Shown: piece by piece, positions 11,176-23,489 of the stretch
Position numbering within the stretch: position 1 is the first letter of the stretch
How the letters are laid out: each line of letters begins with the position of its first letter
NCBI GenBank assembly: GCA_963691815.1
Contig: OY829667.1
Location: 8,322,821-8,386,820 of the forward strand
Length of the DNA: 64,000 nt
Direction: 5' to 3'
From: Echiichthys vipera
Lineage: Eukaryota; Chordata; Actinopteri; Perciformes; Trachinidae
Made by a program: the position numbers and the translations under genes
The notes under the pieces: generated by a model
Told to the model about the DNA's origin: nothing
The model's input: only the letters and a program-made list of their open reading frames with translations
Databases searched by the model: none

Positions 11176-11183
11176 GATAAAAC
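11176..11183. repeat. Target-site duplication, right copy of hAT element
   Basis: GATAAAAC, a perfect match to 10053-10060. Confidence 0.9.
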
Positions 11184-11938
11184 TATATAAATAAAGAGAA
11201 AACATATTTTTGGCTGTAACAAAAGCACAAGAAATAGCAAGTACAATGTCATTAAAATATTTAAGTAAGTAATTAATATTGAGAATCAGTGTGAAAGATG
11301 ACTCTGTACATTCAATCCAAGAAGGGTTTGTAAATGGCAAGAGTGTACTCCATATGAATCAAAAGCAGCAGTCCAATTGTTTAAGGTATCCGTAGTGAGG
11401 TTTTTGTCACACCTCTGCTCCCTTCAGGCACTACACTTCCCTCACAGTGGCCTTTGCACAACATGCGCTCTGTGCCTCCGTCTGGCTAATAGGGAATTCT
11501 ACCTAAAGGTCACATTAGGATGGCAAGCCAAACAGAGAGGGAGAGGATAATCCCTCTCCTGCAACTCAAACTTCCTCTCTTGACACATAAACTCGTCAAA
11601 GCCATGTAATCGTGTAATGCACACAGATACAACTTCACACCTACGCATTTATGGAGCCCTTGAACAGACAATTTGTGGTAAATGTACAGTTTTGGTTCAA
11701 CTTTGCTGCTCTCACAGTGTCATTTTCAGACAGACAAAATAAGCTACCAGCTGATGAGCATAGTGGAGCACTACGCAGATGAATAGACCGAAAACGGCTA
11801 CAAGAGAGCGAATGTTGGCCTTCGCCAGGACAACCGCATCTAATGGATGTTTAACTATGCTACTGTTTTCTAACAAGTTTACCATTTACTTATGTGACGA
11901 TGTGTCAATTCCTTAATTATTCCTTTATTCCTGCTGCC

Positions 11939-11940
<2 letters not shown>
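11184..11940. other. Unassigned non-coding stretch
   Basis: No gene or recognised repeat. Slightly GC-richer than its surroundings near 11420-11580. Confidence 0.5.

Positions 11941-11941
<1 letters not shown>

Positions 11942-12010
<69 letters not shown>
11942..12010. repeat. Compound (TA)n(CA)n microsatellite
   Basis: About 14 TA units (11942-11970) pass directly into about 19 CA units with one ATAC break. Confidence 0.95.
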
Positions 12011-12013
<3 letters not shown>

Positions 12014-12080
12014 TCAATCACAGGTGACTCAAAGGTTGGTGGTTCGAACCCTCCCAGAGATAGGAGAAACTTCTTTATTT
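12011..12080 (+). repeat. Possible SINE scrap with B-box-like word
   Basis: GGTTGGTGGTTCGAACCCT contains a perfect polymerase III B-box core (GGTTCGAAC). No A box or SINE body is seen, so this may be a truncated tRNA-derived head or chance. Confidence 0.3.
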
Positions 12081-15000
12081 ACCAATTGTATGTTACCCTT
12101 ATAACAGACTCCCTCGGTCTCGGTTGGCCTGAGAATTCTATTTAGATGTGTAATGTCAGTATTAATTGTGTAGATAAAAAGAAAAAACAGTACAATACAT
12201 TTTGCCAGTTTTGGGACTGCATACATATTAGGCCCTACATCCAGCAAAAACCTGAGATCCTTTATATTCTTATTAGAACTTAGCAGTACTCAAAAGTCCT
12301 CAGAATACCCAACTTTAACTAACTGCAGTAACTGCAGGGAGTCTTCCCTGGGAAATGTAAGATATTCACTGTGTTTAAGTGTGACTTGGAACACAAAGAC
12401 CTTTCTGTTGGCGAAAAATAGAGCACCCTTGAGACGGGGGTCCTTGATGCATATAGGCGTACTGATCGGCTCCGGGTACCAAAAGCTCACTTTTAAGTCC
12501 TTATTCTCGCAGTGGTTATGGCTCCGTGCCTCAAGTTACTTGGAAATGTCAGAAGAGACCTATTAGCTTATGATAATGGCTGCCACCATACAGTATGTCA
12601 CTTCATATCCTTATTCCTGTACTAGGTGCTAATGAGACGACTTGGGAGTGAAAGCGTCTTGATCTTCAGGTGAGAAAATCAGACAATTGCAACCCTGCCA
12701 CAGGTGTTAATTCAATGCACCAAGGTTTCGCATCACACGAAGCCATTTAAAAGAAGTTTTACCGGCTACATGATTGTTAAAATTAGATTATTTCACATGA
12801 AACCTAGCAGATACCTGCCACTTATGTGAAGATGATTTATTGCAGGCTATGATTGGCCTGTGACGTCATAAAATATACTGTATATGCTGGCGATATCCTC
12901 CACCAGCCAAAACAAAGAGTAAACCCAAGGTGTAATTTCTAACTGTCATTGTGGCGTGTTGTTTCATTTTTCACTGAGAGGCCGCGGACAGTAAAGACTG
13001 GTGAGTTCACAGACGTGGCTCTCATAATTGTTGGCAAGAGTGGCGGGGTGATTTCTGTTGCCACTAAACCCTCCTGTGAGAATCACAGCTTGGGCCTTGG
13101 GACCACCGCCAAACTAGTTTAAGGTCACCTTGCTGAACAAGCTGGCAGGAAGCAGAAAGCTCCTGTACAGCTGCTCATCCAACATGCTTCTCTCACCGAC
13201 ATTCAGCTTGAAGGGGGGGTCGCTGGCGATCATCTGTCTTGTGACGCTACCTGCTTGTCGGCTAGATCAACCGCACTCCCACGTCTTTGCTGAAGCGGTT
13301 TCATTTTCACCTTCCCAAAGTGCAGCTGCTGTGTCCTACTCGTTCTGCCCCTTGTCTGAACCTTACAAACCGTTTCCCATCGCTGTTATGTCAAGCCCGT
13401 GCTCCACCTAACAAGGTCCCGCTGACCTCGAGCTTGCGTCCTTTTCAGTCCTGGCCTGCAAGTTTAATTAACCCCAAACCAGGGTCGGGCCAGTTTCGAC
13501 AGCTTTCTAGCATCTGGGCTGACTGCGAGTGGTGGAGCAATAACGCAATGTCCATAGCCATACACCTCTACGTCTGTCCTTTACAGCATAAAGAGGACAA
13601 AGTAACGGTAAGAGCTTATAACTCAATTTATTTATTTTTTTGGCTCTACAAGGATAGTACTCCAGTGATTAAATATTGCAAATCTCAAGACAACTGAACA
13701 CCTGGTTTCGACCTGAACAAACCTCCTACTAGCAGTAGTATTTCTATAACTACTTTGTGAAGGCGCGTCACAGTCAGGCGGTTAGGGTCACAGGACTTTT
13801 TTGAAGCTTTTTTATGGCCATTTTCCGGCTTATACTTTATTTAATGCTAAATAAAAACCACTACTTTTCTCATTCTGTCTATCTGAATATTCTTGTTTAC
13901 ACCCTCTATCTGGGTTGTGTTATTTCACAGTTTGTGTCCAAATGTACATGCGCAAGCACTAAAAAAGTGAGTTTTTCATGATAGTTCCCCTGTAATAGTA
14001 TTTGAGGGAGGGGGTTGGATGTCTGGACTAGGAAAACGGAAAATATAGTGTGTTGTAATGGACATTATGCTATATAATGTATTCTAGAGTAATGAAGTGA
14101 TTGTATCTATATTTACTAACTCGAAAAAAAAGATTCAGGATTAAGTTTCAAGTTACACTACACAATAATTATAATGGAAGAAGTAAAGGCTGATATATGG
14201 GGACTTTCAATCACTGATGTAGGTCAAGAATGCTGGATCTTGCCGAATACAATACTTTTTTATGCCCCTCCATGCCTGATAAATACCCAGGTCTTTCAAG
14301 CTTGAGACCCCTCGGTGTGTAACACAGGCCTTCTGTCATGGCTCTGTAGTTTATCTCGCCTTAGAAAAACTCCCCTGCAGAGCCACATAAGACATTATAA
14401 AATTATTTTTAAAGTCTGAGTAGCACTTACAATAAAGAATAAATGAACCTTTATATATGAAATCCACAGAGGGCCCCTATAGTAGCACAACTTGTTGTTC
14501 AATCCTTTTTTAGGAACCGCTGCTATGTGTGACATGTATTGAACCGCAGCCTGTTTGAATCTGAGAACAGGTGGGTTGGACAGACGCACTGAACAAAGCA
14601 ATCTTTTACTTCCTTTAAATACCTCCAAACTTTCAAAAAAAAAAAAAAAAAACGAGCACAGCATTTAATTTAAGCGAATACGTTTCAAGACATCATCAAA
14701 TAGCCCAGACTCTCTTGGGCAAACCAGCTGCTCTCTCAGAGTTCAGCAGCTAAATGAACAGATAAGCGAGTGCATTGATCAAATGGGCCGTCATTTGCAT
14801 GCATGCTTATTGAAGGAAAGTACAAAAATGATCTCTCTTTGCAGATATGGGTCAGCTATATTTCAGACATCAATGACATTTTCTTATATCACGACATGCG
14901 TCAGGGCAAGCCTTCTGTGGGGGGTGGGGGTGGGGTGGTGGCAGATACTGTATTCAACTCACATCCGAGGACGGGAATGAAGCTAATCACGGGCAGACAT

Positions 15001-15125
15001 ACCCAATTCAAAGCTGACTTTGGAGGGAAAGTCCAATTAACATAATAACAAACGAAATGGAGCGAGAAGAGGAAATGGATTGTTTTCACCTGCTGGTTGG
15101 AGAAGCGGGCGATTGGTGTCAAGAT
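12081..15125. other. Long unassigned non-coding stretch
   Basis: No gene supported. The longest frame (13287-13697, +, 136 codons) overlaps another frame, has low-complexity composition and no domain. An 18-base A run sits at about 14635-14652. Around 14760-14815 lies ATTTGCAT, the POU octamer, beside GCATGCATGC and ATTGATCAAAT. Confidence 0.5.
14635..14652. repeat. Poly(A) run
   Basis: Eighteen A residues. No retroelement body was recognised directly upstream. Confidence 0.85.
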
Positions 15126-15129
<4 letters not shown>

Positions 15130-15169
<40 letters not shown>

Positions 15170-15179
15170 GAGAGAGATA
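15130..15179. repeat. (GA)n microsatellite
   Basis: About 24 GA units with two GATA interruptions. Confidence 0.95.
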
Positions 15180-15511
15180 GCATTGTAATTGAACACTGAA
15201 AGGTCAAAGGTCATGCAGTTCTAGACAGGATTAAAAAAAAAGAAAATAAATATTTCAAAGCAGCAGAGTTAAAGCATGTTACAGTGGTGAGTCAGACCTA
15301 AAATTATTTTTGAAGATAAATCTTTTTTTTCGCATATTAAGTAATTATGAATGTCAATAACCTGTTTCTAGTGGTGGAAAGAAACTAAATTAATTTAACT
15401 ATGCACTGAACTTTAATATTATTTTGATTTACTCGTACTATTGGAGAGATATGTATTTTTTACTCCGCTACATATATTCAAGAAATAAATTATGATGTAT
15501 TATTATGGATA

Positions 15512-15547
15512 AAGATAAGACTTTATTGATTCCTTAGTGAAATGCAG
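15512..15547 (-). repeat. LINE/SINE 3'-tail-like segment, inverted
   Basis: AAGACTTTATTGATTCCTTA is the inverse of the GGGATCAATAAAGT-type tail of several fish retroposons. Only the tail is present. Confidence 0.4.
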
Positions 15548-15737
15548 CAGTATATAAAATCATTAAAACAAACCCCACGTGTGCCAGCTGCAAGATTAAA
15601 GTGATGTAAACGTTACTGCATCACAAAATATGATCTAATAACTGAGGACACATTACTTCATCACTGCATCATTGAAATGGTCCTTTTTGTACTTTAAAAG
15701 TCACATATAAAATAAGGAGATGCATTTGTTGATAACG

Positions 15738-15885
15738 AAACAGGTTGGGGTGCTATATGAATACTGTGAAAGTAAGAAAACACTCAAAAAAATGCACACA
15801 GCCCGTATTCAGAAACTGTGTCTTTAAATGAGTCGTCAGGACTTCTGTACAGTTGTGATGTCACAGCTATACTATATATATATAA
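15738..15885 (+). repeat. Dispersed repeat, copy A (see 20390-20555)
   Basis: It shares with 20390-20555 the ordered words CAGGTTG, AATGCACACAGCCCG, GAAACTGTGT, GTCAGGACTTCTGTAC and GTTGTGATGTCACA, with scattered substitutions between. Same orientation, about 4.65 kb apart. Confidence 0.85.
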
Positions 15886-17691
15886 ATAAAGGTAGGAAAT
15901 AATGCTATAGTGCAGTTACAGTCATTCCCCGGCTGCAATGACAGTCCAGTCCAGTGTTTATAAAACATGTAGGTTATATTCAGACAGAAAGTATTCGAAA
16001 GAATGTAGTTATGAACATTAAAGAATGTAAACATGTTGTAGTAGAAATCTAAAATACAAGTATGAGCCTGCAATTAGCATAATATCCCCCTTTCGTTATC
16101 TCTGTAAGTATATTGTGATGCTAATACTTTTGTACTTTTACTTCAGTAACCACCTGGATGAGTATTTTACACTGTTTTATTATTATTTTAAATATTTATT
16201 TTTAAGTAAATGATCCAAATGCTTCTTCCACCACTGCCCATTGCACGACTAAACTGCTCTCTCATCCCAAACTCAGTTAACAGGTAGAATCTAATTTGCG
16301 AAAAGTGAAACAGGAAGAGGAAAAAAAGGGGAAATTCAACAGCCAAGTCAGCACTGCTCTGTGAATACCTGGGCAGTGCCAGCACCTTGGAGTTCTTGTC
16401 ACTGCCGTCACGCATCACTGTCTCATGAAATTGGAAACACAGAGAAATACAAATCTTGACATTGCCGGATATCTGTATGACATTGGGCACGTTAAACTAA
16501 CTGTCGCAGTCTGCATATGCAAGCGCCTACTGGTGTGCATACCAAACAATGGCTTTTTGTGAAAAGTACTACAACTGAGACAAAGAAGCCGCTGTGAGTG
16601 AAAGTTTTTGTCCTTCTTACAATATTATCTAATAATCCAAATCTGCATCTGCTCCTTCTCATCTGTGACGGTCGAGTGCAAGCTTGGCCTATGCATTAAT
16701 TATATATCTTCTTTGCCAGGTCACAGCCAGGGCCAGAGGACATGGGGAATTATTCATTGTGTTAGCGGAGCCGTCGGACCCCAGCGTATAAGGAGACCTG
16801 TTGATCAGGACACAGGGCACACAATTCACCTCACAAAACACTCATAAAGCCTCTGGCTGCCTCCTTTCTTCGCTCTCCTTTTGCCCTTCTTCCCCTTAAG
16901 CTCACTTTCCTAGTTTCCGTCACTTTTGGATGTCAAGGGGTTGTGAGGAAGAGAGAGCGTGTCTTTCTTTTTCTCCTCTCTCAGCGGGAAACCCTCTTAA
17001 GACACAGTGGCATCTCGCAATTATTATTCCGTCCATCCTCCCCCCTAAGGCCTCTTTAGCGGGTAACTTCTACCTTTTCTCAAGTAAAGTCGTCTTATTC
17101 TCCAGGCCTGACGGAAAACGAATAAGTATCATCCAAGAGAGGGCGAGAAAAAAAAAAACAAATAGGAAAAGAAGGGGCAAAGGAACAGAAGCGCATCAGA
17201 TTTCCTCTCAACGATTCCTCATCGCCATGCAGACGTCTTAATGAGATCTGTGAGTGTGTTAGCTCTGAGGTTAATTTGCCCCTAACTGTGCCCACACAAC
17301 ACACGTCTCTGAATTTACATTTGAATAAAAAGAAAATGAGGAAGGAAATTGCAAGTTTGACCAAAAAAAAACCCAGACTCTGCATTGTTGCCCTGCTTGT
17401 ATTCAAATTGTAGCTATAGGTAATCTCTAACTAGAATCTAATCCCATGTGTGTGCCGGCCTAAACAAGGGATTTGAATCAGACACAAGGGGAATGATAGC
17501 TCGGCGCAATCAGGGAGTTCAGCTAATGACAAGAGTGCCAGGTGTATCGCCAGGTGTGGTTGATTAGAGGGAATGAAATTCACGAAGATGACAACTGCCA
17601 CTGTGTTCAAACTGGAACTAGGGAATTTTTTTGATCAAAGTTGAGCACAGGACAAAAAAATCTGAATGATCTACAAGCTGACATTGAGAGA

Positions 17692-17716
17692 GACACACAC
17701 ACACACACACTCACAC
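17692..17716. repeat. Short (CA)n microsatellite
   Basis: About 10 AC units, then a TCACAC break. Confidence 0.9.
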
Positions 17717-18174
17717 ATTTTTCCCCTTGATTTTAACATACCTCATACTGATTTGATGTTGATTGATATGACTGAATTCAAAGGTAGGCTAAGTTCCGAC
17801 ACTGACGCAGGAAGAACATGTCAGTCTTAAAAAACAACAACACACAAGCTGTTTAGCTCAATAAAATTGGTGATGAATATTCACCATACTGGAATTGGAC
17901 CTGACTACGAAATATATACAAGTTAAACTTCAATGAACTCTGTCCAATGAATATCGACAGTCCTGCTCTGTGAGGGAATGGAGAAACCAAAATGGAAAAA
18001 GCTATTGTAGCCTTTTTTTTTAACCATTCGAGTATAAACTACTCCCCGTAAGAGGAATGTTTTGCAGACAGAAATTGATGGCACAAATCAATCTTTTGAA
18101 TAAACTGAGGACTATTGTCCAGTTAGCACTTAGGATAATGACCTTGCTTATTAGCAAGCTTTATACAATGAGAG

Positions 18175-18186
18175 CCCCCCCCCCCC
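18175..18186. repeat. Poly(C) run
   Basis: Twelve C residues on the plus strand. Confidence 0.9.
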
Positions 18187-18267
18187 TCTTCCAAGCGCAA
18201 ATACTCATTATTTCTTTTAAAATAACAGCAGCTATTTTCAACAAAAAGCTCTAAATAGCCACTGTAC

Positions 18268-18740
18268 ACTTCCTGCTTTGCTCCAAACTGCTTAAAGACA
18301 CAGTTAGCGACTCGCTAGTGAATAGCTTAAAGCAGGGAAACTCATATAGCCTCAGGATTTAGTACAAGATCAAAACAGAGCTAAAAGATTGTGAATATTG
18401 GACTTAAAATCATCTTGTGGCAACATGCTAATGTTGCTCCCTAACTGCTTGATGTGTAAATATGAAACTGTTTGCGAACAAGTTCACCATATCCAGATGA
18501 TGGTCGCAACATATTGCAGGTTCAATAGAACTCTTTATTGAATGAAATGATGTAGTTACAATCCCACAGACAAAATGCCACAGTACAGAGCAAAGGCTTA
18601 GGTAGCTATTGTGACTGAGCTAGCATGAGCTGCTAGCATGTTAACAGTTAATCCGCCAACAAGCCTTGCAAGTACGGCTCTGAGCTTCTAAAGCCAGATA
18701 TTTTGCTTAAAACTCACTTATGCCATTAAAGATAACGGCT
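18268..18740 (+). repeat. Teleost interspersed repeat
   Basis: The segment CACTTCCTGCTTTGCTCCAA, then AAACAGAGCTAAAAGATTG, GAATATTGGACTTA and GCTAATGTTGCTCCCTAACT follows in order a teleost repeat I recall. Part of the same recalled consensus occurs at 44640-44770. Non-coding; class unknown. Confidence 0.5.
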
Positions 18741-20385
18741 GACCGGGTAAAAACAAACATATCGACTTGTTGTTTAGAACTTAAAGCTCAAGGTTTAGGG
18801 CCTCGACTTTGCTTGGGACTTTCCTAGGTGACTTTGGTTTTCTGTTCCAAAACATGGCTTGAAAAACCTTGACTTTGGCGCACACCTGAGTAAAACAACT
18901 TAAAAAGTGGACGAAGAGCTCCAACGTTAGAGGTAAAAATTCTAAATCTGCTCGCAGTCCACATGGTGCACTTAATATTTGATCACGGTCGATGTTGAAA
19001 TCTCTAAAAAACTGTCGACGAGCACATTCTTTACCTCTAATATCTAATACCAAAGTCTTCAGAGGTTTTCTATCTGTACGTCTGTGTCTCGTCTGGAAAT
19101 AATCAGAGAGGTCGCAGATTTCTATCACTTTTCTTTCTTTGTCACTTCCACCCAGTTTTCACACATAATGGCCCTCATTCATCAGAATATTGTATGCTCC
19201 AATTGGATCTCAAAGTGTTCATACATTTCCTTCACAGAAAAAGTCAATATTTTAATAGCTGCTGCCTGCTGTGTAGTAGCAATCTCACACTAGCTCAGGA
19301 AATATTTAAAGTCATTTAAAACACACTTAAAAATGTTTGTATTGCACACAAACTATTTAAATTTTAAAGAAGAATTAACTCAACACACAACTACATTATG
19401 TGTGTCGGAAAAATATTTAAATTTATAGATAAACTATACCAGCATGTTTGCAGAGAAGCTCCGAACATTGAGCCTTAAGAACTAGAACAGAGTAAATGAG
19501 TTATGTTGACTCACTTATGGGGATGTTTTATATTATTTTTATTCATTTTCACACAGCCCTTCATTCATAAAGACAATTTTTAATCACTGGAAAAGCAAAG
19601 GAAGATCTCGGGTCTGTAATTGCTGCGGGCGTGATTGGGTGTGGGGCTTTATGGTGTTTCAAACCAAATACGATTTTCATGGGTGGTAGTTAAGTCAAAG
19701 CACCAGGCTTTAGGGTTTGATCATATGAAAAGCTTATGAGAGGTAATTATCGTCATCATCATTACTGAAATAATCAGTATCTTTATCGTCTTGAAGAAGT
19801 GTTTTAACAACTGCAAAAATGTTTAACTCCTTGAGAACATTGGGAACTCAGTACAACAAAAACACCAAATAGGAAAGGTTTGGTGCATTTGTTAGCCATT
19901 AGCTAGCATTTGGGGGGTAGCACACATCTTCAACCGGGAAGCACAGAAGATCGGTAGTCACCACAGTTTCAAGACTAGTGTCACCAATTCAGTAACTGAC
20001 CAAATGTCTCTCCTTCTGTTCCTGAGTTACAATGTTTAATAATGGACAGAAAGGTCTTTTGGCATAACATTATGATGTCAATCAAGTTGACCTTTGGAAT
20101 TTTGGATTTTGGAAAATGTTGTTACTTCATCATTTTATCCTATAAGACATTGGTGTGAAATGTTGTCGTAACTGGTGCATGATTTCACTGTCATAGTAAC
20201 CTTGACATCTAAAATGGAATCAGTTCATACTTGAGTCCAGGTTAGCATTTGTGCCACATTTGAAAAATAAATCCCTTCAGGATACCTTGAGGTTTCACAT
20301 TCACAGAAATGGGATGGATTGATGGGCAGAGAACCTGCAAACATGACAAAAGTAATATTTCCATGTCCTTAAAAAAAAACTATGG
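18741..20385. other. Unassigned non-coding stretch
   Basis: No repeat recognised. A 115-codon minus-strand frame (18781-19128) is one of the longest here. It has no domain, signal sequence or splice context that I can identify, and I treat it as chance. Confidence 0.45.
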
Positions 20386-20389
20386 ACCT

Positions 20390-20555
20390 TATACAGCAGG
20401 TTGAGGTGCGATATAAATACGATGAAACTATCAAAATACTCAGTCCACAGAGAAATGCACACAGCCCGGATGTAGAAACTGTGTTTTTACATGAGCTGTC
20501 AGGACTTCTGTACGGTTGTGATGTCACAAATATACTATATAATTATTATATGAAA
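20390..20555 (+). repeat. Dispersed repeat, copy B (see 15738-15885)
   Basis: Matches copy A over its length with substitutions. It lacks the flanking TGGTGGAA element found around copy A. Confidence 0.85.
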
Positions 20556-21662
20556 AGTACAAACTTGAAAATGAGCATTAAATGTCCCCTTAAAAAAATC
20601 GAATCGAAAAAAAAAAGAAGATAAAGCTTATCCTCTAAAAGATATCAAATTGGTCTAAACAAGCTTTTTATGCCAGATCTGAGAGACAGATCACTCTTTC
20701 CTTTCAACCATTTTTCTTTCTTTTCTGATTCATGATTCCTCCCGTACGTCTAAATCATCTGACTCAAGACAGCAACGACACATGAAACAAGAACGAACAA
20801 AAACCTACACAAACAGGGATGTAGTGCTAAAATTGTGCATGTGCATTTGGAGAAGTCTTAAAAGGTTTGATGTAATTGATCCAGAATCCTTCTTTTAATG
20901 GCCCGATTGTCAAAATGTTCTTTTTGTGTGCATCCTAAAAATAAACACCTTTTTTTCTTTTTATTCGATGCATCAATTCTGTTCTTTTTCAGAGACTCAT
21001 TGAGCCACTAATCTAAAGTCTGAGTCAAATCTAAAGACTTGTGAGTTCATATCAAGACTGGAGTTATTATGCACATTAAATATACTCTCTATTCTGTGCT
21101 TGTAAAAGGTGTTCCATTGCTATTCCTTCCCATCATTTCTGCTGTCTTACTTGATTATGAATCAAACGAGCGAACAACTTAAGACATTTAGTCAGACTTT
21201 TAGTTGGTTTTTGGCAGTTTGCAGGTCAGGAGAGTTGGAGGCGGACATACAGCACATAGGTGTCTGCCTCAGGCAATGTGCAGTCAAGTACAAGTGGGGA
21301 TGTACGTTTCTTCTCCAATCCCCCTGAGGGCATAAAATTGGTCAGCGCCACAAAATGGAATGCGGTCCAGCTTTTCTTAAAAATCTAACCAACAGCTCAG
21401 TCAAAACCTCCAAATTTTTCCGACAGGCTTGACGGGGGTGATGCGAGGACACAGAAAGCTGGATGGGTTCTATGTAAAATGAGGGGGAAGAAAAACAAGA
21501 CCCATAAATGTCAGATTCCTAGAGTTATCTGATATATCCCGGCGTGGCAATCTGTTTGCCGCTGTGTCATCCAATAGAAATACTGTAGGTCGCCTCGAAT
21601 GAAAGCAATGTCGGTTTGTGTGGGCTCTGAGATTGGGAACAGACAAAAGGACATGGAGTGCC

Positions 21663-21665
<3 letters not shown>
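20556..21665. other. Unassigned non-coding stretch
   Basis: No gene. Simple A-rich patch at about 20592-20620. Confidence 0.5.

Positions 21666-21668
<3 letters not shown>

Positions 21669-21721
<53 letters not shown>
21669..21721. repeat. (TG)n microsatellite
   Basis: About 26 TG units, nearly pure. Confidence 0.95.
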
Positions 21722-21724
<3 letters not shown>

Positions 21725-21725
<1 letters not shown>

Positions 21726-23485
21726 AAAAAAAAGGAAAGCAGAACTAATCCAAGACGCACTGTTGTTGTCTTTCCCTTGCAGAGATGAGAGAACTTTTAT
21801 AATAGTGTATTATGACACAGAAAATAAAAACATTATTAGCACTGAGGTATCCAAGGCTACAATAAAAACCCTTTTCATACTGACGCCACACAACACAACA
21901 GCTTTAGCTCCCTTTGACCCCAGAGCACTCTCTCTCAAGGTCATCAATGTGTGCACAATATCTGGTGCTTCTATTAGCTCCTAAAGTGACGTTCCTCTCC
22001 CATCAGCGAGTGTGTGAAATATTAAGCAGCAACGGAATTGGACAGGGGTTTTTTAACTGCTTTGAGCAGATGCTCTGTGCTTTTAAGTGCTGAATAATAC
22101 ATTTTAGTTCAATGTCTCTGTCTCCATTAATGCCCTGGCTAAACGCTGCCGGGATTTCGCTCCTGCATTATTATTTCTCATAAACACTAGTCACACCCTG
22201 ACAATCAAGATATGCTGGCAACCGGCGCTCGCGGCAGCGTGCGCGTGTAGACACACGGCTAAGTGCGAACGCGCTTGCACACTTCGAGTCGCGCTCACAG
22301 CTGCCATTTACGGTAATAATGCTCTGTTGCAGAACCAGTCAGGCGCACACCCTGACGGTCAAAATCACCTGCTACCCCAGAAGGAACATTAAACCTAATT
22401 TTTAAGAGTAATAGATCTCATCAGTCAGTGAACCTAAAGCATTATACTTTGGACACGCATGAGTGCACCGCCATTAATTCAGTTGTAGTGATACTTTGTC
22501 ACAAGCATTGACCGCCTGCAATTACAGCACCCACCATAGATTTGACATATAAGTTTTTTCAGTTTGCTTTAATCATACTTAAGCTATATTTTCTTTCCAC
22601 AGAAATGGTGCAGTTTTGTTCGGCTGGTCCAGTGTTACCTGACAGATGAAAAGCTATTAATTCTGATTTTATGGTTGATACAAGAACTAATATGCAATTA
22701 GAAAGCCATCTTTTGCTCACAGAGATAGATAATATGTACTTTTATCTTATTGCTTCCTGTCCTTTTTTGTCTTCGTCATTTCACACTAATCCTCATCACA
22801 CAGGAGCTCTCTTTGGTCACACTGTGTGGCACCTTTCAGCTCTCCCCTCCAAAACCCCCTTTTGTGTGAACCATTTAACATCTAAGTGGATTGACAGAGG
22901 AGGGAACACATCTCTAGAGCCCTGCTGATGTAGCCGCCTTACTGTTATTCAATTACAGCGCAGCTTGCTTCCTGGATACCACAAAGGCTAACAAGCCCCT
23001 ATTCTAAGAAGTAGGGAGGAGATGATGTGCAGTTATGTCAAGGTTCACTGAGACGCGGACGCAGAAAACAGTAACCTCCCCCCTCGACATCTCTAATCCT
23101 TCACCAGGCGAGTCGATTCCGTGCCTTGCAGATCGATGGGCATTGACAGGTCTAATTGATTTCTGTGGGAAAGGGATGCAGGCTCATTCAGCTAAAAGCC
23201 TGCAACAGCCACACACACCAACAGCCACATGCACATTTGGATATTTGTAATGAGAGTAGATCAAGAGGCCAGGAGAGACCTCAGTAACTAATGGCTGTTC
23301 ACACTGCTGATGAATGTGTGCAAACTGTTAAAGTCTGACATTTTCCCCTTCCACAGGGCATAGAGATGTATTTTGGTAAAGTAGAAAATCATTCCCCTAG
23401 ATATGAGACCTACATAGGATTTATAAATTAAGGATATAATAAGAATTTTTCATGGTTGACATAACATATCATTCATCAAAGACAC
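21725..23485. other. Unassigned non-coding stretch, locally GC-rich
   Basis: No gene or transposon recognised. A GC- and CpG-rich patch lies at 22210-22300 (several GCGC/CGCG words). This stretch has few repeat signatures, so it could hold conserved non-coding elements, but that cannot be shown without alignment. Confidence 0.45.
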
Positions 23486-23489
23486 AAGT

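Larger units (their letters stand above)
15368..16236 (-). mobile_element. Teleost DNA-transposon-like repeat with TGGTGGAA inverted ends
   Basis: The left end reads AGTGGTGGAAAGAA and the right end is the inverted form TTCTTCCACCACTG. Next to the ends are TTTTACTCCGCTACAT (15459-15474) and TTTTGTACTTTTACTTCAGT (16130-16149), words I recall from an abundant teleost repeat family. A shorter fragment of the same family occurs at 62312-62400 in the opposite orientation. The interior includes the segment shared with 20390-20555 and a LINE-like 3' tail at 15512-15547, so other elements probably inserted into it. No open frame. Confidence 0.65.
16237..18265. other. Unassigned non-coding stretch
   Basis: No gene recognised. 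It holds a short CA microsatellite at 17692-17716, an A-rich patch at 17151-17166 and a 12-C run at 18175-18186. Confidence 0.5.

Noticed and set aside
13287..13697. 136-codon plus-strand open frame
   Set aside because: No domain, overlaps another frame of similar quality, no splice signals in a sensible place.
18781..19128. 115-codon minus-strand open frame
   Set aside because: No recognisable family; a few frames of this length are expected by chance in 64 kb.
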